A stretch of DNA of 64,000 bases, from positions 2,779,501-2,843,500 of the forward strand of contig NZ_CP045318.1 of NCBI RefSeq assembly GCF_009363255.1, in the 5' to 3' direction. Below, piece by piece: positions 28,269-36,915 of this stretch (positions are counted from its first letter, which is position 1; each line of letters begins with the position of its first letter). The notes under the pieces are model-generated. The model ran no database searches, was not told where the DNA came from, and saw nothing but the letters and a program-made list of their open reading frames with translations. Position numbers and translations under genes: made by a program. Source of the DNA: Roseivivax sp. THAF197b (GTDB lineage Bacteria; Pseudomonadota; Alphaproteobacteria; Rhodobacterales; Rhodobacteraceae).

Positions 28269-28773
28269 CGCGGCGGGGCATCAGGAAATGTGCGGTTGCC
28301 ATGGCGATGGGCCTGTCGCGGTTGTCCTGCCACGCCTCCGCCATGACCGAGGAATAGCGCCGCCCAGAGCGGGTCACGCGCGCCCGCGCATAGGCATCCC
28401 GCGGCAGGCCCGAGCGCAGGTAATCCACGGTGAAATCGATGGTCTTGGGTAGGCGCGGCAGCTCGCCCCGCTCCAGCTCCTCGACCTCGATGGCCCCCGA
28501 TTCCACATCCTCCCACAGCCATTGATAACTGAGCGTGATGATCGCCGTCATCTCGAGGAAGGCCGCCGTGACCCCGCCATGAATGGCGGGCAGGAACGGA
28601 TTGCCGATGAGATCGTCCTTGAAGGGCAGGATGCCCGTCAGCTCATCCCCACGCCGGTCGAACCGGATGCCCAGCGTCTGGATATAGGGCACGCCGCCCG
28701 CAAGCGCGTGCAGCGCGGCATCCCGGCGCTGCTTGATCTGCTGGACAGGTTCGGGGGGGCGTCGCGCGGCCAT
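28261..28773 (-). CDS. PaaI-type hotdog thioesterase
   Basis: 170-residue hotdog-fold protein. The core helix reads AIHGGVTAAFLEMTAIITL near residue 65, where HGG is the PaaI-family turn. The strand TIDFTVDYLRSGLPRDAYARARV follows. It probably hydrolyses acyl-CoA thioesters. The start is MAARRPPEP; the frame extends upstream over the next gene without support. It overlaps both neighbours (1 bp with the upstream thioesterase, 8 bp with MATE), which indicates one operon. Confidence 0.82.
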   Translation of the reverse strand: MAARRPPEPVQQIKQRRDAALHALAGGVPYIQTLGIRFDRRGDELTGILPFKDDLIGNPFLPAIHGGVTAAFLEMTAIITLSYQWLWEDVESGAIEVEELERGELPRLPKTIDFTVDYLRSGLPRDAYARARVTRSGRRYSSVMAEAWQDNRDRPIAMATAHFLMPRRDG

Positions 28774-29195
28774 CACTTGCCCTCCACGGTGAAGGCGCCG
28801 GTGGCGGTGGCCACGGGATTGTCCGCATCGCCATCGACGGCCGTGGCGCGCACGAAGGCCACGTTGCGGGTGATATGGGTGCAATGCGCCTCTGCGGTGA
28901 TCGTGTCGCCGGGCTTGGCCGCGCGCATGTAATCGATGCGCAGATCGATCGTGGCCGTGCCGCCGGGGGCCGCGGGATGGCTCATCACGGCGGCGCCGCC
29001 GCAGGTATCCATCAGCGCCGAGACCGCGCCGCCATGGATCACGCCGGTTTGCGGATCACCTACGAGCCGCGCGTGGTAAGGCATGATGATGCGGGCATAG
29101 CCGTCGTCGATTTCCTCGATCTCCATGCCGAGCATCTGCGCATGCGGGATGCTGGCGATGAAGTGCCTGGCGATTTTCGCTTTGTCTGCAACCAC
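28773..29195 (-). CDS. PaaI-type hotdog thioesterase
   Basis: 140-residue hotdog-fold protein with the family pattern PQTGVIHGGAVSALMDTCGG near residue 50 and TIDLRIDYMRAAKPGDTITAEAHC. It is a second thioesterase next to the first (1-bp overlap) and only distantly similar to it. Two adjacent thioesterases are common in Rhodobacteraceae, and may act on different chain lengths (inference). The operon reads thioesterase - thioesterase - MATE. Confidence 0.85.
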   Translation of the reverse strand: MVADKAKIARHFIASIPHAQMLGMEIEEIDDGYARIIMPYHARLVGDPQTGVIHGGAVSALMDTCGGAAVMSHPAAPGGTATIDLRIDYMRAAKPGDTITAEAHCTHITRNVAFVRATAVDGDADNPVATATGAFTVEGK

Positions 29196-29379
29196 GGGGC
29201 CCGGCCTTTCAAAATGGTCATTCTGCCTGCGTTATCGGGGTTCGCGCCGCCCGGAACAAGGCCCCTTGTCCCGCGTTGCTGTCTCGGACGGGGCGTGATG
29301 CACATCTTCGTGTCTGCGCCCGGGGTTCTGGTTTGCAGGGCCCCCGCCCCTCCCCTAAAGTGCGCGCGAGGAGATCCGT

Positions 29380-29751
29380 ATGGCCGACACCCGTCTGACT
29401 TTCAAAGAAATGTGCGCCAAGTTCGACGTCACGCCGCGGACGCTGCGCTATTACGAATATATCGAGCTTCTCACGCCCGACCGCGAAGGCCGGTCGCGGT
29501 TCTACGGCCCGCGGGAAGTGGCGCGCATGACGCTGATCCTGCGGGGGCGGAAATTCGGCTTCCAGTTGGAAGACATTCGCCAGTGGCTGCTGATCTACGA
29601 GAAGGAAGGCACCGAGGCGCAGATGCGCACCTGGATCGAGATGGCCGACCGCCAGCTGGGCGAGTTGGCCGAACAGCGCGAGCAGCTCGATGAGGCCATG
29701 GCGGAGCTGAAGGGGCTGCGCGACGATACCGAAGCGGCGCTGAAGGGCTAA
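29380..29751 (+). CDS. MerR-family regulator (first of a tandem pair)
   Basis: 123-residue MerR-type regulator. The winged helix covers about residues 8-75 ([31 protein letters not shown]). A coiled-coil dimer helix follows from about 85 to the end. No cysteine cluster for metal sensing is seen in the C-terminal part. It resembles the LiuR/PbtR-like regulators that control acyl-CoA catabolism. It is clearly paralogous to the next gene, with shared blocks [10 protein letters not shown], LLxPxREG and LILRG-FGF. A ribosome site GAGGAG precedes the ATG. Confidence 0.85.
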   Translation: MADTRLTFKEMCAKFDVTPRTLRYYEYIELLTPDREGRSRFYGPREVARMTLILRGRKFGFQLEDIRQWLLIYEKEGTEAQMRTWIEMADRQLGELAEQREQLDEAMAELKGLRDDTEAALKG

Positions 29752-29800
29752 GACAGCCCCGCGCGGCACGCGGATCGCACCCCGAAGCCGATTGCAAAAA

Positions 29801-29819
29801 TTACCCTGACCCTAGGTAA
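29801..29819. promoter_or_regulatory. Dyad TTACC-N9-GGTAA between the MerR genes
   Basis: TTACC (29801-29805) and GGTAA (29815-29819) are perfect arms around nine bases. ACC-N-GGT dyads of about 19 bp are typical MerR-family operators lying between -35 and -10 boxes. It lies 50 bp after the first MerR gene and 130 bp before the second. Binding is inferred only. Confidence 0.4.
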
Positions 29820-29865
29820 ATATTGCCTGATCTTACGTCAGGCAAAAAGTGACGTGACGTACACA

Positions 29866-29880
29866 TTACGTCAACGTCAA
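29866..29880. promoter_or_regulatory. ACGT-rich candidate operator upstream of second MerR / acyl-CoA genes
   Basis: TTACGTCAACGTCAA lies 70 bp before the second MerR gene and follows a run with three more ACGT cores (29834-29860). ACGT-containing inverted repeats are described for LiuR-type MerR regulators of acyl-CoA catabolism. A related perfect palindrome, GTTTACGTAAAC, lies at 33202-33213 before the thiolase gene. Assignment is inference. Confidence 0.45.
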
Positions 29881-29949
29881 GCACTGTTGTAGGAATCGAT
29901 CATCCACCCTTAATCCGCCGTATCCGAACCGGCAGAGATTGACGATGAC

Positions 29950-30354
29950 ATGACCGAAGACCGTACCATGACGATCCGCGAGATGTGTGACGCGTTCGAT
30001 GTGACGCCCCGCACACTGCGCTTCTACGAGGCCAAGGAACTCCTCTACCCGATCCGTGAAGGGCAGAAACGGCTCTTTACCCGGCGCGACCGCGCGCGGC
30101 TCAAGCTGATCCTGCGCGGCAAGCGCTTCGGCTTCAGCCTCGAGGAAATCCGCCAGCTTCTGGACCTCTACGACATGGGCGATCAGCAGCGCACCCAGCT
30201 CGCCCGCACCTACGAGATCGCGCAGGACCGCCTGAACGACATGATCTCGCAGCGCGACGAGCTGAACGAGGCCATCGCCGAGCTCGAGGATCAGATGCGC
30301 TGGGGCGAAAAGATGCTGGCCTCCATGGGCCAGTCGAAAAAAGCCGCCGAATAA
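29950..30354 (+). CDS. MerR-family regulator (second of a tandem pair)
   Basis: 134-residue MerR-type regulator. The winged helix is at about residues 7-75 ([36 protein letters not shown]). A long coiled coil follows ([32 protein letters not shown]). It lacks metal-binding cysteines. It lies 50 bp upstream of an acyl-CoA dehydrogenase gene in the same direction and is probably the local regulator of that fatty-acid cluster. ACGT-rich palindromes at 29850-29880 and 33202-33213 are candidate sites. An internal ATG seven codons in (MTIREM) is an alternative start. Confidence 0.87.
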   Translation: MTEDRTMTIREMCDAFDVTPRTLRFYEAKELLYPIREGQKRLFTRRDRARLKLILRGKRFGFSLEEIRQLLDLYDMGDQQRTQLARTYEIAQDRLNDMISQRDELNEAIAELEDQMRWGEKMLASMGQSKKAAE

Positions 30355-30404
30355 CGCGTTCGGCAGACCAGAGACCGACAGACTACCGACAAGGGAGACA
30401 TCTC

Positions 30405-32186
30405 ATGCCTGTCTATTCCGCTCCGACCAAAGACATGATCTTCGTGCTCGACGAGGTCCTGAAGACCTCCGAGGCCGGCATCCCCGGCTACGAGGATCTC
30501 GACCGCGACACGCTGCAGGCCATCCTCGAGGAAGCAGGCAAGCTTGCCGAGAACGTGCTCGCGCCCCTGAACCGCGTCGGCGACGAGGAAGGCTGCACGC
30601 TGGAAAACGGCGTCGTGCGCACGCCCAAGGGCTTCAAGGACGCCTATGACCAGATGCGCGAAGGCGGCTGGATCGGGCTCGATTGCGACCCCGAATATGG
30701 CGGACAGGGCATGCCCTACCTCATCAACTCCGCCGTGGGCGAGATGTGGGTGTCCTCGAACATGGCCTTCAACATGTATCAGGGCCTGAGCCACGGCGCC
30801 TACAACGCCATCCACACCCATGGTTCGGACGAGCAGAAGGCGACCTATCTGCCGAAGATGGTCGAAGGGTCGTGGTCCGGCACCATGAACCTCACCGAGC
30901 CCCATTGCGGCACCGATCTGGGCCTCATCCGCACCAAGGCGGAACCGCAGGACGACGGCAGCTACGCGATCACCGGCCAGAAGATCTGGATCTCGGCGGG
31001 CGAGCATGACCTGACGGACAACATCATCCACCTCGTGCTGGCCAAGATCCCCGGCGGCCCCGAGGGCGTGAAGGGCATCTCGCTCTTCATCGTGCCGAAG
31101 TTCCTGGTGAACGAGGATGGCAGCCTTGGTGATCGCAATTCGCTTTCCTGTGGTGGCCTCGAAGAGAAGATGGGCATCCACGGCAACGCCACCTGCGTCA
31201 TGAACTATGACGGTGCGAAGGGCTTCTTGATCGGTGAGATGCACAAGGGCATGCGCGCGATGTTCACCATGATGAACGAAGCGCGTCTCGGCGTGGGCCT
31301 GCAGGGTTACGCGCAGGGCGCCGTGGCCTACCAGAACGCGCTCGCCTTCGCGCAGGACCGTCTGCAGGGCCGTGCCGTCACCGGCGTCGAGGCGCCCGAC
31401 AAGCCCGCCGATCCGATCATCGTGCACCCCGATGTGCGCCGGAACTTGTTGCACCAGAAAAGCTTCGTCGAGGGCGCGCGCGCCTTCACCTTTTGGGGCG
31501 CTTTGCTGATCGACCGCGCGCATCGCAACGACGATGCCGCCGCCGAAGGCCTGATCTCGCTCCTGACGCCGGTGCTGAAGGGCTTCCTGACCGACAAGGG
31601 CTTCGAGACCACGGTCCTGGCGCAGCAGACGCTCGGCGGCTCGGGCTTCACCAAGGAATGGGGTCTTGAGCAGTTCGTCCGCGACGCGCGCATCACCATG
31701 ATCTACGAAGGCACGAACGGCATCCAGTCGCTCGACCTCGTGGGTCGGAAGCTGGGCCAGGATGGCGGCAAGCACGTCATGGCGTTCTTCGAGATGGTCA
31801 AGGACTTCATCAAGGAAAACAAGGGCCAGGACGAGGCGTTCGATCGGGACTTCATCGAGCCCCTGAAGAAGGCGTCGAAGGACCTGCAGCAGGCGGGCAT
31901 GTACTTCATGCAGAACGGCATGAAGAACCCCAACAACGCACTGTCGGGCTCCTATGACTTCATGCACCTCTTCGGCCATGTCTGCCTTGGCCTGATGTGG
32001 GCACGCATGGGTCTCGCGGCCAAGACGGCGCTCGCGGAAGGCGCCTCCGACGAGGCCTTCTACAAGACCAAGATCGCCACGGGCCGCTACTACATGGCGC
32101 GCCAGCTGCCCGCGACCGCGACCCACCTCGCCCGGATCGAATCCGGCGCCGAGACGGTCATGGAACTGGACGCGGCGAACTTCTGA
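30405..32186 (+). CDS. Acyl-CoA dehydrogenase (DmdC/FadE-like, long form)
   Basis: 593-residue FAD enzyme that oxidises acyl-CoA to enoyl-CoA. The N-terminal extension [19 protein letters not shown] is typical of the long family that includes DmdC (methylmercaptopropionyl-CoA dehydrogenase). The FAD region shows [19 protein letters not shown] (near 165). The catalytic glutamate sits in IYEGTNGIQ near residue 435. A C-terminal extra helical domain follows. It heads the cluster acd - small protein - GST - thiolase - fadJ. The preferred chain length is unknown, and DmdC activity is possible but not indicated by a dmd neighbour. Confidence 0.9.
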   Translation: MPVYSAPTKDMIFVLDEVLKTSEAGIPGYEDLDRDTLQAILEEAGKLAENVLAPLNRVGDEEGCTLENGVVRTPKGFKDAYDQMREGGWIGLDCDPEYGGQGMPYLINSAVGEMWVSSNMAFNMYQGLSHGAYNAIHTHGSDEQKATYLPKMVEGSWSGTMNLTEPHCGTDLGLIRTKAEPQDDGSYAITGQKIWISAGEHDLTDNIIHLVLAKIPGGPEGVKGISLFIVPKFLVNEDGSLGDRNSLSCGGLEEKMGIHGNATCVMNYDGAKGFLIGEMHKGMRAMFTMMNEARLGVGLQGYAQGAVAYQNALAFAQDRLQGRAVTGVEAPDKPADPIIVHPDVRRNLLHQKSFVEGARAFTFWGALLIDRAHRNDDAAAEGLISLLTPVLKGFLTDKGFETTVLAQQTLGGSGFTKEWGLEQFVRDARITMIYEGTNGIQSLDLVGRKLGQDGGKHVMAFFEMVKDFIKENKGQDEAFDRDFIEPLKKASKDLQQAGMYFMQNGMKNPNNALSGSYDFMHLFGHVCLGLMWARMGLAAKTALAEGASDEAFYKTKIATGRYYMARQLPATATHLARIESGAETVMELDAANF

Positions 32187-32236
32187 GGCGACGGTGGGCG
32201 GAAACGCCCACCGCATTCACCTGCCCGGAGGACCCG

Positions 32237-32449
32237 ATGCCGAAACGCTTCCGCCTGACCCGCCGCTTCCCCGTCGCCATGACGGAGGACGGCTACCGCA
32301 GGCTGAAGCGGTTCGCCTCCGAGGCGGGGCTCGACGAAGGCGAAGCCCTGAGCTTCCTATTCGAGAATTTCGACAGCATCACCGACGACGAGGCGCTGCC
32401 CCACCGGCTGCGCCTTTTCAATGCGGAGCTCGACGCCCGCAAGCGCTGA
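32237..32449 (+). CDS. Small basic protein of unknown function
   Basis: 70-residue protein with a strong ribosome site (GGAGGA) 5 bp before the ATG. The N-terminus is very basic (MPKRFRLTRRF). The rest looks helical (TEDGYRRLKRFASEAGLDEGEALSFLFENFD). A ribbon-helix-helix-like fold is possible but not shown. It follows the acyl-CoA dehydrogenase gene by 50 bp and is probably co-transcribed. Confidence 0.6.
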   Translation: MPKRFRLTRRFPVAMTEDGYRRLKRFASEAGLDEGEALSFLFENFDSITDDEALPHRLRLFNAELDARKR

Positions 32450-32472
32450 CCATCTGACCTTTGGGAGGAGGA

Positions 32473-32541
32473 ATGATGACCATGACCCCCGATCACAGCC
32501 CCGCGCGGACCGCCAAGACGCGGAACGGAGCGGCGACATGA
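32473..32541 (+). CDS. 22-codon reading frame coupled to the GST gene
   Basis: A 22-residue frame (MMTMTPDHSPARTAKTRNGA, then AT) is preceded by an unusually strong ribosome site (GGGAGGAGGA directly 5' of the ATG ATG). Its stop overlaps the GST start as ATGA. It is too short to call with confidence. The features suggest a leader peptide whose translation feeds the GST gene, or an old start of that gene. A rare-codon stall pattern is not evident. Confidence 0.4.
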   Translation: MMTMTPDHSPARTAKTRNGAAT

Positions 32542-33176
32542 CCATTCAGCTTCACTGCTTCGGCGAGAGCGGCAATGCCTACAAGGCGGCCCTCGCCCTC
32601 GAACTTTCCGGCCTCGACTGGGAGCCGGTCTTCGTCGATTTCTTCGGCGGCGCGACCCGCAGCGAGGATTACCGCCGCGACCTGAACCCGATGGGCGAGG
32701 CCCCCGTGATGGTGGACGGCGACGTCAAGCTGACCCAATCGGGCGTGATCCAGATGTATGTGACCGAAAAGACCGGCAAGTTCGGCGGTGCGACGCCAAA
32801 CCAGGCCCGTGAGGTCATGCGCTGGGTGTTCTGGGACAATCACAAGCTGTCATCCCAGGCGGGCATGACGCGGTTCCTGATGAACTTCCTGCCCGAGGAG
32901 AAGCGCCCGCAGCCGGTGATCGACTTCATGCAAGGCAGGCTCAAGGCCGCCTATGCGACGCTCGATGCGCATCTTTCGGGGCGCGACTGGATCGTGGGCG
33001 ACGGCGTCACCAATGCCGATCTGAGCTGCTGCGGCTATCTCTACTACCCCGAACCCTTCGGCTTCGACCGCAAGGATTGGCCCAATATCGACGCCTGGCT
33101 CACGCGCCTGTCGCAGCAGCCCGGCTGGAAGTCGCCATATGAATTGATGCCCGGCAGCCCTGCCGACCGGGTGTGA
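32538..33176 (+). CDS. Glutathione S-transferase family protein
   Basis: 212-residue protein with an N-terminal thioredoxin-like domain (IQLHCFGESGNAYKAALALELSGLDWEPVFVDFF) and a helical C-terminal domain. The glutathione-binding segment EAPVMVDGDVKLTQSGVIQMYV (near residue 55-75) carries the cis-proline and Gln-Ser pair. The GST C-terminal motif GDGVTNADLSCCGYLYY lies near residue 155. The start overlaps the short upstream frame by 4 bp. It lies in the fatty-acid cluster; its role there is unknown. Confidence 0.85.
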   Translation: MTIQLHCFGESGNAYKAALALELSGLDWEPVFVDFFGGATRSEDYRRDLNPMGEAPVMVDGDVKLTQSGVIQMYVTEKTGKFGGATPNQAREVMRWVFWDNHKLSSQAGMTRFLMNFLPEEKRPQPVIDFMQGRLKAAYATLDAHLSGRDWIVGDGVTNADLSCCGYLYYPEPFGFDRKDWPNIDAWLTRLSQQPGWKSPYELMPGSPADRV

Positions 33177-33201
33177 TCCGATCCGCCCCTGACGTCGCGA
33201 C

Positions 33202-33213
33202 GTTTACGTAAAC
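33202..33213. promoter_or_regulatory. Palindromic ACGT site before the thiolase gene
   Basis: GTTTACGTAAAC is a perfect 12-bp palindrome 85 bp before the thiolase ATG, followed by GTCACGTCAC. It matches in type the ACGT-rich sites before the second MerR gene, so the thiolase-fadJ pair may have its own regulated promoter. Confidence 0.5.
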
Positions 33214-33297
33214 CGCCGTCACGTCACTCTTGAAGACATCCCCCCTGCCCCTCCACATCAGGGGCAAGATCCGAAAAAGTTTGTCAAAGGACGACCC

Positions 33298-34509
33298 ATG
33301 ACCGACGCTTATATCTATGACGCGATCCGCACACCGCGTGGCAAAGGCCGCAAGGACGGCGCCCTGCACGAGGTGACCTCTGCCCGCCTGTCGGCGCAGG
33401 TGCTGAACAACCTCAAGGAGCGCAACAACCTCGAAGGCCATGCGGTCGAGGACGTGATCTGGGGCAACGTCACGCAAGTGGGCGAACAGGGCGGCTGCCT
33501 GGCGCGCACCGCCGTTCTGGCGTCGGATCTCGACGAGTCGATCCCGGGCCTTGCGATCAACCGCTTCTGCGCCTCCGGCATGGAAGCGGTGAACCTCGCG
33601 GCAAACCAGGTCCGTGGCGGCGCAGGCGAGGCCTATATCGCGGGCGGCGTCGAGATGATGGGCCGCGTGGCGATGGGTTCGGACGGGGCGGCCATCGCCG
33701 TCGATCCCTCCATCGCGATGGAAAGCTATTTCGTGCCGCAGGGCATTTCTGCCGATATCATCGCCACCGAATACGGCTTCTCGCGCGACGATGCCGATGC
33801 CTTCGCGGTCGAAAGCCAGAAACGTGCTGCGGCGGCTTGGGAAGACGGCCGGTTCGCCAAGTCCATCGTGACCGTGCGCGACCAGAATGGCCTGCCGATC
33901 CTCGACCATGACGAATACATGCGCCCCGGCACCGACATGCAGTCGCTGGGCGGGCTCAAGGCATCGTTCAAGGATATGGGCGAGATGATGCCGGGCTTCG
34001 ACAAGGTGGCGCTCCTGAAGTACCCCCATCTCGAGAAGATCAACCACATCCACCACGCGGGCAATTCATCCGGCATCGTGGACGGGGCTGCGGGCGTTCT
34101 GATCGCGTCCAAGGAATGGGGTGAGAAGCACGGCCTGAAGCCCCGCGCGCGCATCCGCGCCACCGCGAAGATCGGCACCGATCCGACCATCATGCTGACG
34201 GGTCCCGTCCCGGTGACCGAGAAGATCCTCAAGGATCACGGCATGGAGATTGGCGATATCGACCTCTTCGAGGTGAACGAGGCGTTCTCGTCCGTGGTGC
34301 TGCGCTTCATGCAGGCCTTCGATGTAGACCACTCCAAGCTGAACGTGAACGGCGGCTCCATCGCCATGGGCCACCCGCTGGGGGCCACCGGCGCGATCAT
34401 CATCGGCACGCTGCTCGATGAGCTGGAGCGTTCGGACAAGGAAACCGGCCTCGCCACGCTTTGCATCGCATCCGGAATGGGTGCGGCCACGATCATCGAG
34501 CGCGTGTAA
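33298..34509 (+). CDS. Acetyl-CoA acetyltransferase / 3-ketoacyl-CoA thiolase
   Basis: 403-residue thiolase of the last step of beta-oxidation. The nucleophilic cysteine is Cys91 ([10 protein letters not shown]). The active-site histidine is His359 (GHPLGATG), and the second cysteine is Cys389 (CIASGMGAA). It forms a pair with the FadJ-like gene 26 bp downstream, like fadI-fadJ or fadA-fadB partners. The palindrome at 33202-33213 lies just upstream. FadA and FadI subtypes cannot be separated here. Confidence 0.92.
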   Translation: MTDAYIYDAIRTPRGKGRKDGALHEVTSARLSAQVLNNLKERNNLEGHAVEDVIWGNVTQVGEQGGCLARTAVLASDLDESIPGLAINRFCASGMEAVNLAANQVRGGAGEAYIAGGVEMMGRVAMGSDGAAIAVDPSIAMESYFVPQGISADIIATEYGFSRDDADAFAVESQKRAAAAWEDGRFAKSIVTVRDQNGLPILDHDEYMRPGTDMQSLGGLKASFKDMGEMMPGFDKVALLKYPHLEKINHIHHAGNSSGIVDGAAGVLIASKEWGEKHGLKPRARIRATAKIGTDPTIMLTGPVPVTEKILKDHGMEIGDIDLFEVNEAFSSVVLRFMQAFDVDHSKLNVNGGSIAMGHPLGATGAIIIGTLLDELERSDKETGLATLCIASGMGAATIIERV

Positions 34510-34535
34510 GCGCGGCCCGACAGGAGACCTGAGAT

Positions 34536-36734
34536 ATGACCGATTTCACGATGGACAAAGGCGCCGACGGCGTCGCTCTCATCACCTGGGACTGCCCGGG
34601 CAAGACCATGAACGTGCTTTCCATCGATGCCGCCCTGCATCTCGAAAGCCTGATCGACGACGCGCTCGCGGATGATGCCGTGAAGGGCATCGTCATCACC
34701 TCCGGCAAGGACAGCTTCGCCGCGGGCATGGACCTGAACGTCATCGCCGCGATGAAGGCCGAGGCCGGGGACAATGCCGCCGAGGGCCTCTTCAACGGCA
34801 TCATGTCGCTGCACAAGGCGCTGCGAAAGATCGAACTGGCGGGCATGGACCCCAAGACCCAGAAGGGTGGCAAGCCCATCGCGGCGGCCCTGCCCGGCAC
34901 CGCGCTTGGCATCGGGCTCGAGCTTCCGCTGGCGTGTCACCGCATCTTCGTTACGCCCGATCCCAAGGCCAAGATCGGCCTGCCCGAGATCATGGTCGGC
35001 ATCTTCCCGGGCGCCGGCGGCACCACGCGCCTCGTGCGCAAGATGGGCGCGATGGCGGCCTCGCCCTTCCTGCTGGAAGGCAAGCTTTCCGATCCGATGA
35101 AGGCCAAGGCCGCAGGTCTCGTGGACGAAGTCGTGGCCGATCCGGTCGCGGCGGCGAAGGAATGGGTTCTGCAGGCGGGCGATGCGGATATCGTGAAACC
35201 CTGGGACGCCAAGGGCTACAAGATGCCCGGCGGCGCGCCCTATCATCCCGCGGGCTTCATGACCTTCGTCGGCGCCTCCGCGATGGTGCACGGCAAGACC
35301 AAGGGCGTCTATCCGGCGGCCAAGGCGCTGCTGTCGGCGGTCTATGAAGGCGCGCTCGTGCCCTTCGACACCGCGCTCAAGATCGAGGCGCGCTGGTTCA
35401 CCAACGTGCTGATGAACCCGTCGTCGTCCGCGATGATCCGGTCGCTCTTCATCAACAAGGGCGCGCTCGAGAAGGGGGCTGTCCGGCCTGAGGGCGTCGA
35501 CGACCAGTCGGTGAAGAAAGTGGGCGTCTTGGGTGCCGGCATGATGGGTGCGGGCATTTCCCTCGTCTCGGCCATGGCCGGGATCGAGGTCGTGCTGATC
35601 GACCAGAAGCAGGAGGCCGCGGACAAGGGCAAGGCCTATACCGAGGCCTATCTCGATCAGGGCATCAAGAAGAAGAAGGTCGACGAGGCCAAGAAGGAAA
35701 AGGTTCTGGGCTTGATCAATGCGACCACGGATTACGCCGCCCTTGAGGGCTGTGATCTGATCATCGAGGCCGTCTTCGAGGACCCGAAGATCAAGGCCGA
35801 AGTGACCGCGAAGGTCGAAGCGGTGATCGGGGAAGACTGCATCTTTGCCACCAACACCTCCACCCTGCCGATCTCGGACCTCGCGAAGGCCTCGAAGCGG
35901 CCTGAGCAGTTCATCGGCATCCACTTCTTCTCGCCCGTCGAGAAGATGATGCTGGTGGAGATCATCAAGGGCAAGGAAACCGGCGACCGCGCGGTGGCCA
36001 AGTCGCTCGATTACGTGCGCCAGATCCGCAAGACGCCCATCGTGGTGAACGACGCGCGCTTCTTCTACGCCAATCGCTGCATCATTCCCTACATCAACGA
36101 AGGCATCCGCATGGTGTCCGAGGGCGTAGCACCCGCGCTTATCGAGAATGCCGCGAAGATGGTGGGGATGCCCTTGGGGCCGCTGCAGCTGGTGGACGAG
36201 ACCTCCATCGATCTCGGCGCCAAGATCGCACGCGCGACGAAGGCCGCCATGGGCGACGAGTACCCCGATGAGGCGGTGGACGAGGTCATCTTCTGGATGG
36301 AAGGCGAAGGGCGTCTGGGTCGAAAGGCAAACGCGGGCTTCTACGCCTATGACGAGAAGGGCAAACGCCAGGGCTTCTGGGACGGCCTCGCCGCCAAGTA
36401 CCCGGTGGTCGAAGACCAGCCCGAGCTGGCCGATGTGCAGCACCGGCTTCTCTTCGCGCAGGCGCTGGAAGCGGTGCGTGCGCTGGAGGACGGAGTTCTG
36501 ATGGACATCCGCGAAGGCGATGTGGGCGCGATCCTGGGCTGGGGCTTTGCGCCCTGGTCGGGCGGCCCGCTCTCCTGGCTCGACATCCTGGGCGCGCCTT
36601 ACGCGGCAGAGCGCTGCGATCAGCTGACCGAAGCCTTCGGTGATCGCTTTGCCTGCCCCGCGCTGCTGCGCGAGATGGCGGAGAAGAACCAGAGCTTCTA
36701 CGGACGCTTCGCCCCGGCGGCGGAGGCGGCCTAA
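34536..36734 (+). CDS. FadJ/FadB-like multifunctional beta-oxidation protein
   Basis: 732-residue fusion of enoyl-CoA hydratase and 3-hydroxyacyl-CoA dehydrogenase. The crotonase domain is at about residues 1-190 (SGKDSFAAGMDLNVIAAM, ALPGTALGIGLELPLACH, GLPEIMVGIFPGAGGTTRL). The dinucleotide-binding motif is KVGVLGAGMMGAGISLVSAMAGI near residue 328. The dehydrogenase C-terminal domains are FIGIHFFSPVEKMMLVEII and a duplicated helical end. It forms a complex with the thiolase encoded upstream (known for the family). A strong terminator (36777-36811) follows. Confidence 0.93.
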   Translation: MTDFTMDKGADGVALITWDCPGKTMNVLSIDAALHLESLIDDALADDAVKGIVITSGKDSFAAGMDLNVIAAMKAEAGDNAAEGLFNGIMSLHKALRKIELAGMDPKTQKGGKPIAAALPGTALGIGLELPLACHRIFVTPDPKAKIGLPEIMVGIFPGAGGTTRLVRKMGAMAASPFLLEGKLSDPMKAKAAGLVDEVVADPVAAAKEWVLQAGDADIVKPWDAKGYKMPGGAPYHPAGFMTFVGASAMVHGKTKGVYPAAKALLSAVYEGALVPFDTALKIEARWFTNVLMNPSSSAMIRSLFINKGALEKGAVRPEGVDDQSVKKVGVLGAGMMGAGISLVSAMAGIEVVLIDQKQEAADKGKAYTEAYLDQGIKKKKVDEAKKEKVLGLINATTDYAALEGCDLIIEAVFEDPKIKAEVTAKVEAVIGEDCIFATNTSTLPISDLAKASKRPEQFIGIHFFSPVEKMMLVEIIKGKETGDRAVAKSLDYVRQIRKTPIVVNDARFFYANRCIIPYINEGIRMVSEGVAPALIENAAKMVGMPLGPLQLVDETSIDLGAKIARATKAAMGDEYPDEAVDEVIFWMEGEGRLGRKANAGFYAYDEKGKRQGFWDGLAAKYPVVEDQPELADVQHRLLFAQALEAVRALEDGVLMDIREGDVGAILGWGFAPWSGGPLSWLDILGAPYAAERCDQLTEAFGDRFACPALLREMAEKNQSFYGRFAPAAEAA

Positions 36735-36752
36735 ACCGCGTGATCTGAATGT

Positions 36753-36892
36753 GCAGCCTTTGGCTGCGCATGTCTGGCCCGGTGATCCCTTGGATCACCG
36801 GGCTGTTTTTTGCGTTTTATCGGAAAGGTGAAGCGCAAGTGGAGCGCCTGCCATGGAGAGGGCGGCGCGGGCCCCGGCTGCGGGGTCCGCTA
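36753..36892 (+). repeat. Repeat family A, copy 1 (3' end of fadJ)
   Basis: Composite element. In order it has a hairpin GCAGCC-TTT-GGCTGC (36753-36767), the block TGCGCATGTCTGGCCCG (36765-36781), a strong terminator hairpin, the block CGGAAAGGTGAAGCGCAAG (36821-36839), and TGCGGGGTCCGCTA (36879-36892). All three blocks recur exactly, in the same order and opposite orientation, at 39837-39986. It fills the convergent gap between fadJ and xseA. Confidence 0.8.
36777..36811 (+). terminator. Rho-independent terminator after fadJ
   Basis: A perfect 12-bp stem, GCCCGGTGATCC (36777-36788) and GGATCACCGGGC (36792-36803), with a CTT loop, is followed by TGTTTTTT. It closes the fatty-acid operon and lies inside repeat copy A1. 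Confidence 0.9.
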
Positions 36893-36915
36893 TGAGGCAA
36901 AGGACGTCACGCGGA

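Noticed and set aside
30291..32216. 641-codon open frame antisense to the acyl-CoA dehydrogenase gene
   Set aside because: Shadow; low-complexity His/Arg-rich translation with no domain.
34236..36443. 735-codon open frame antisense to the FadJ-like gene
   Set aside because: Shadow of a clear multifunctional beta-oxidation gene.
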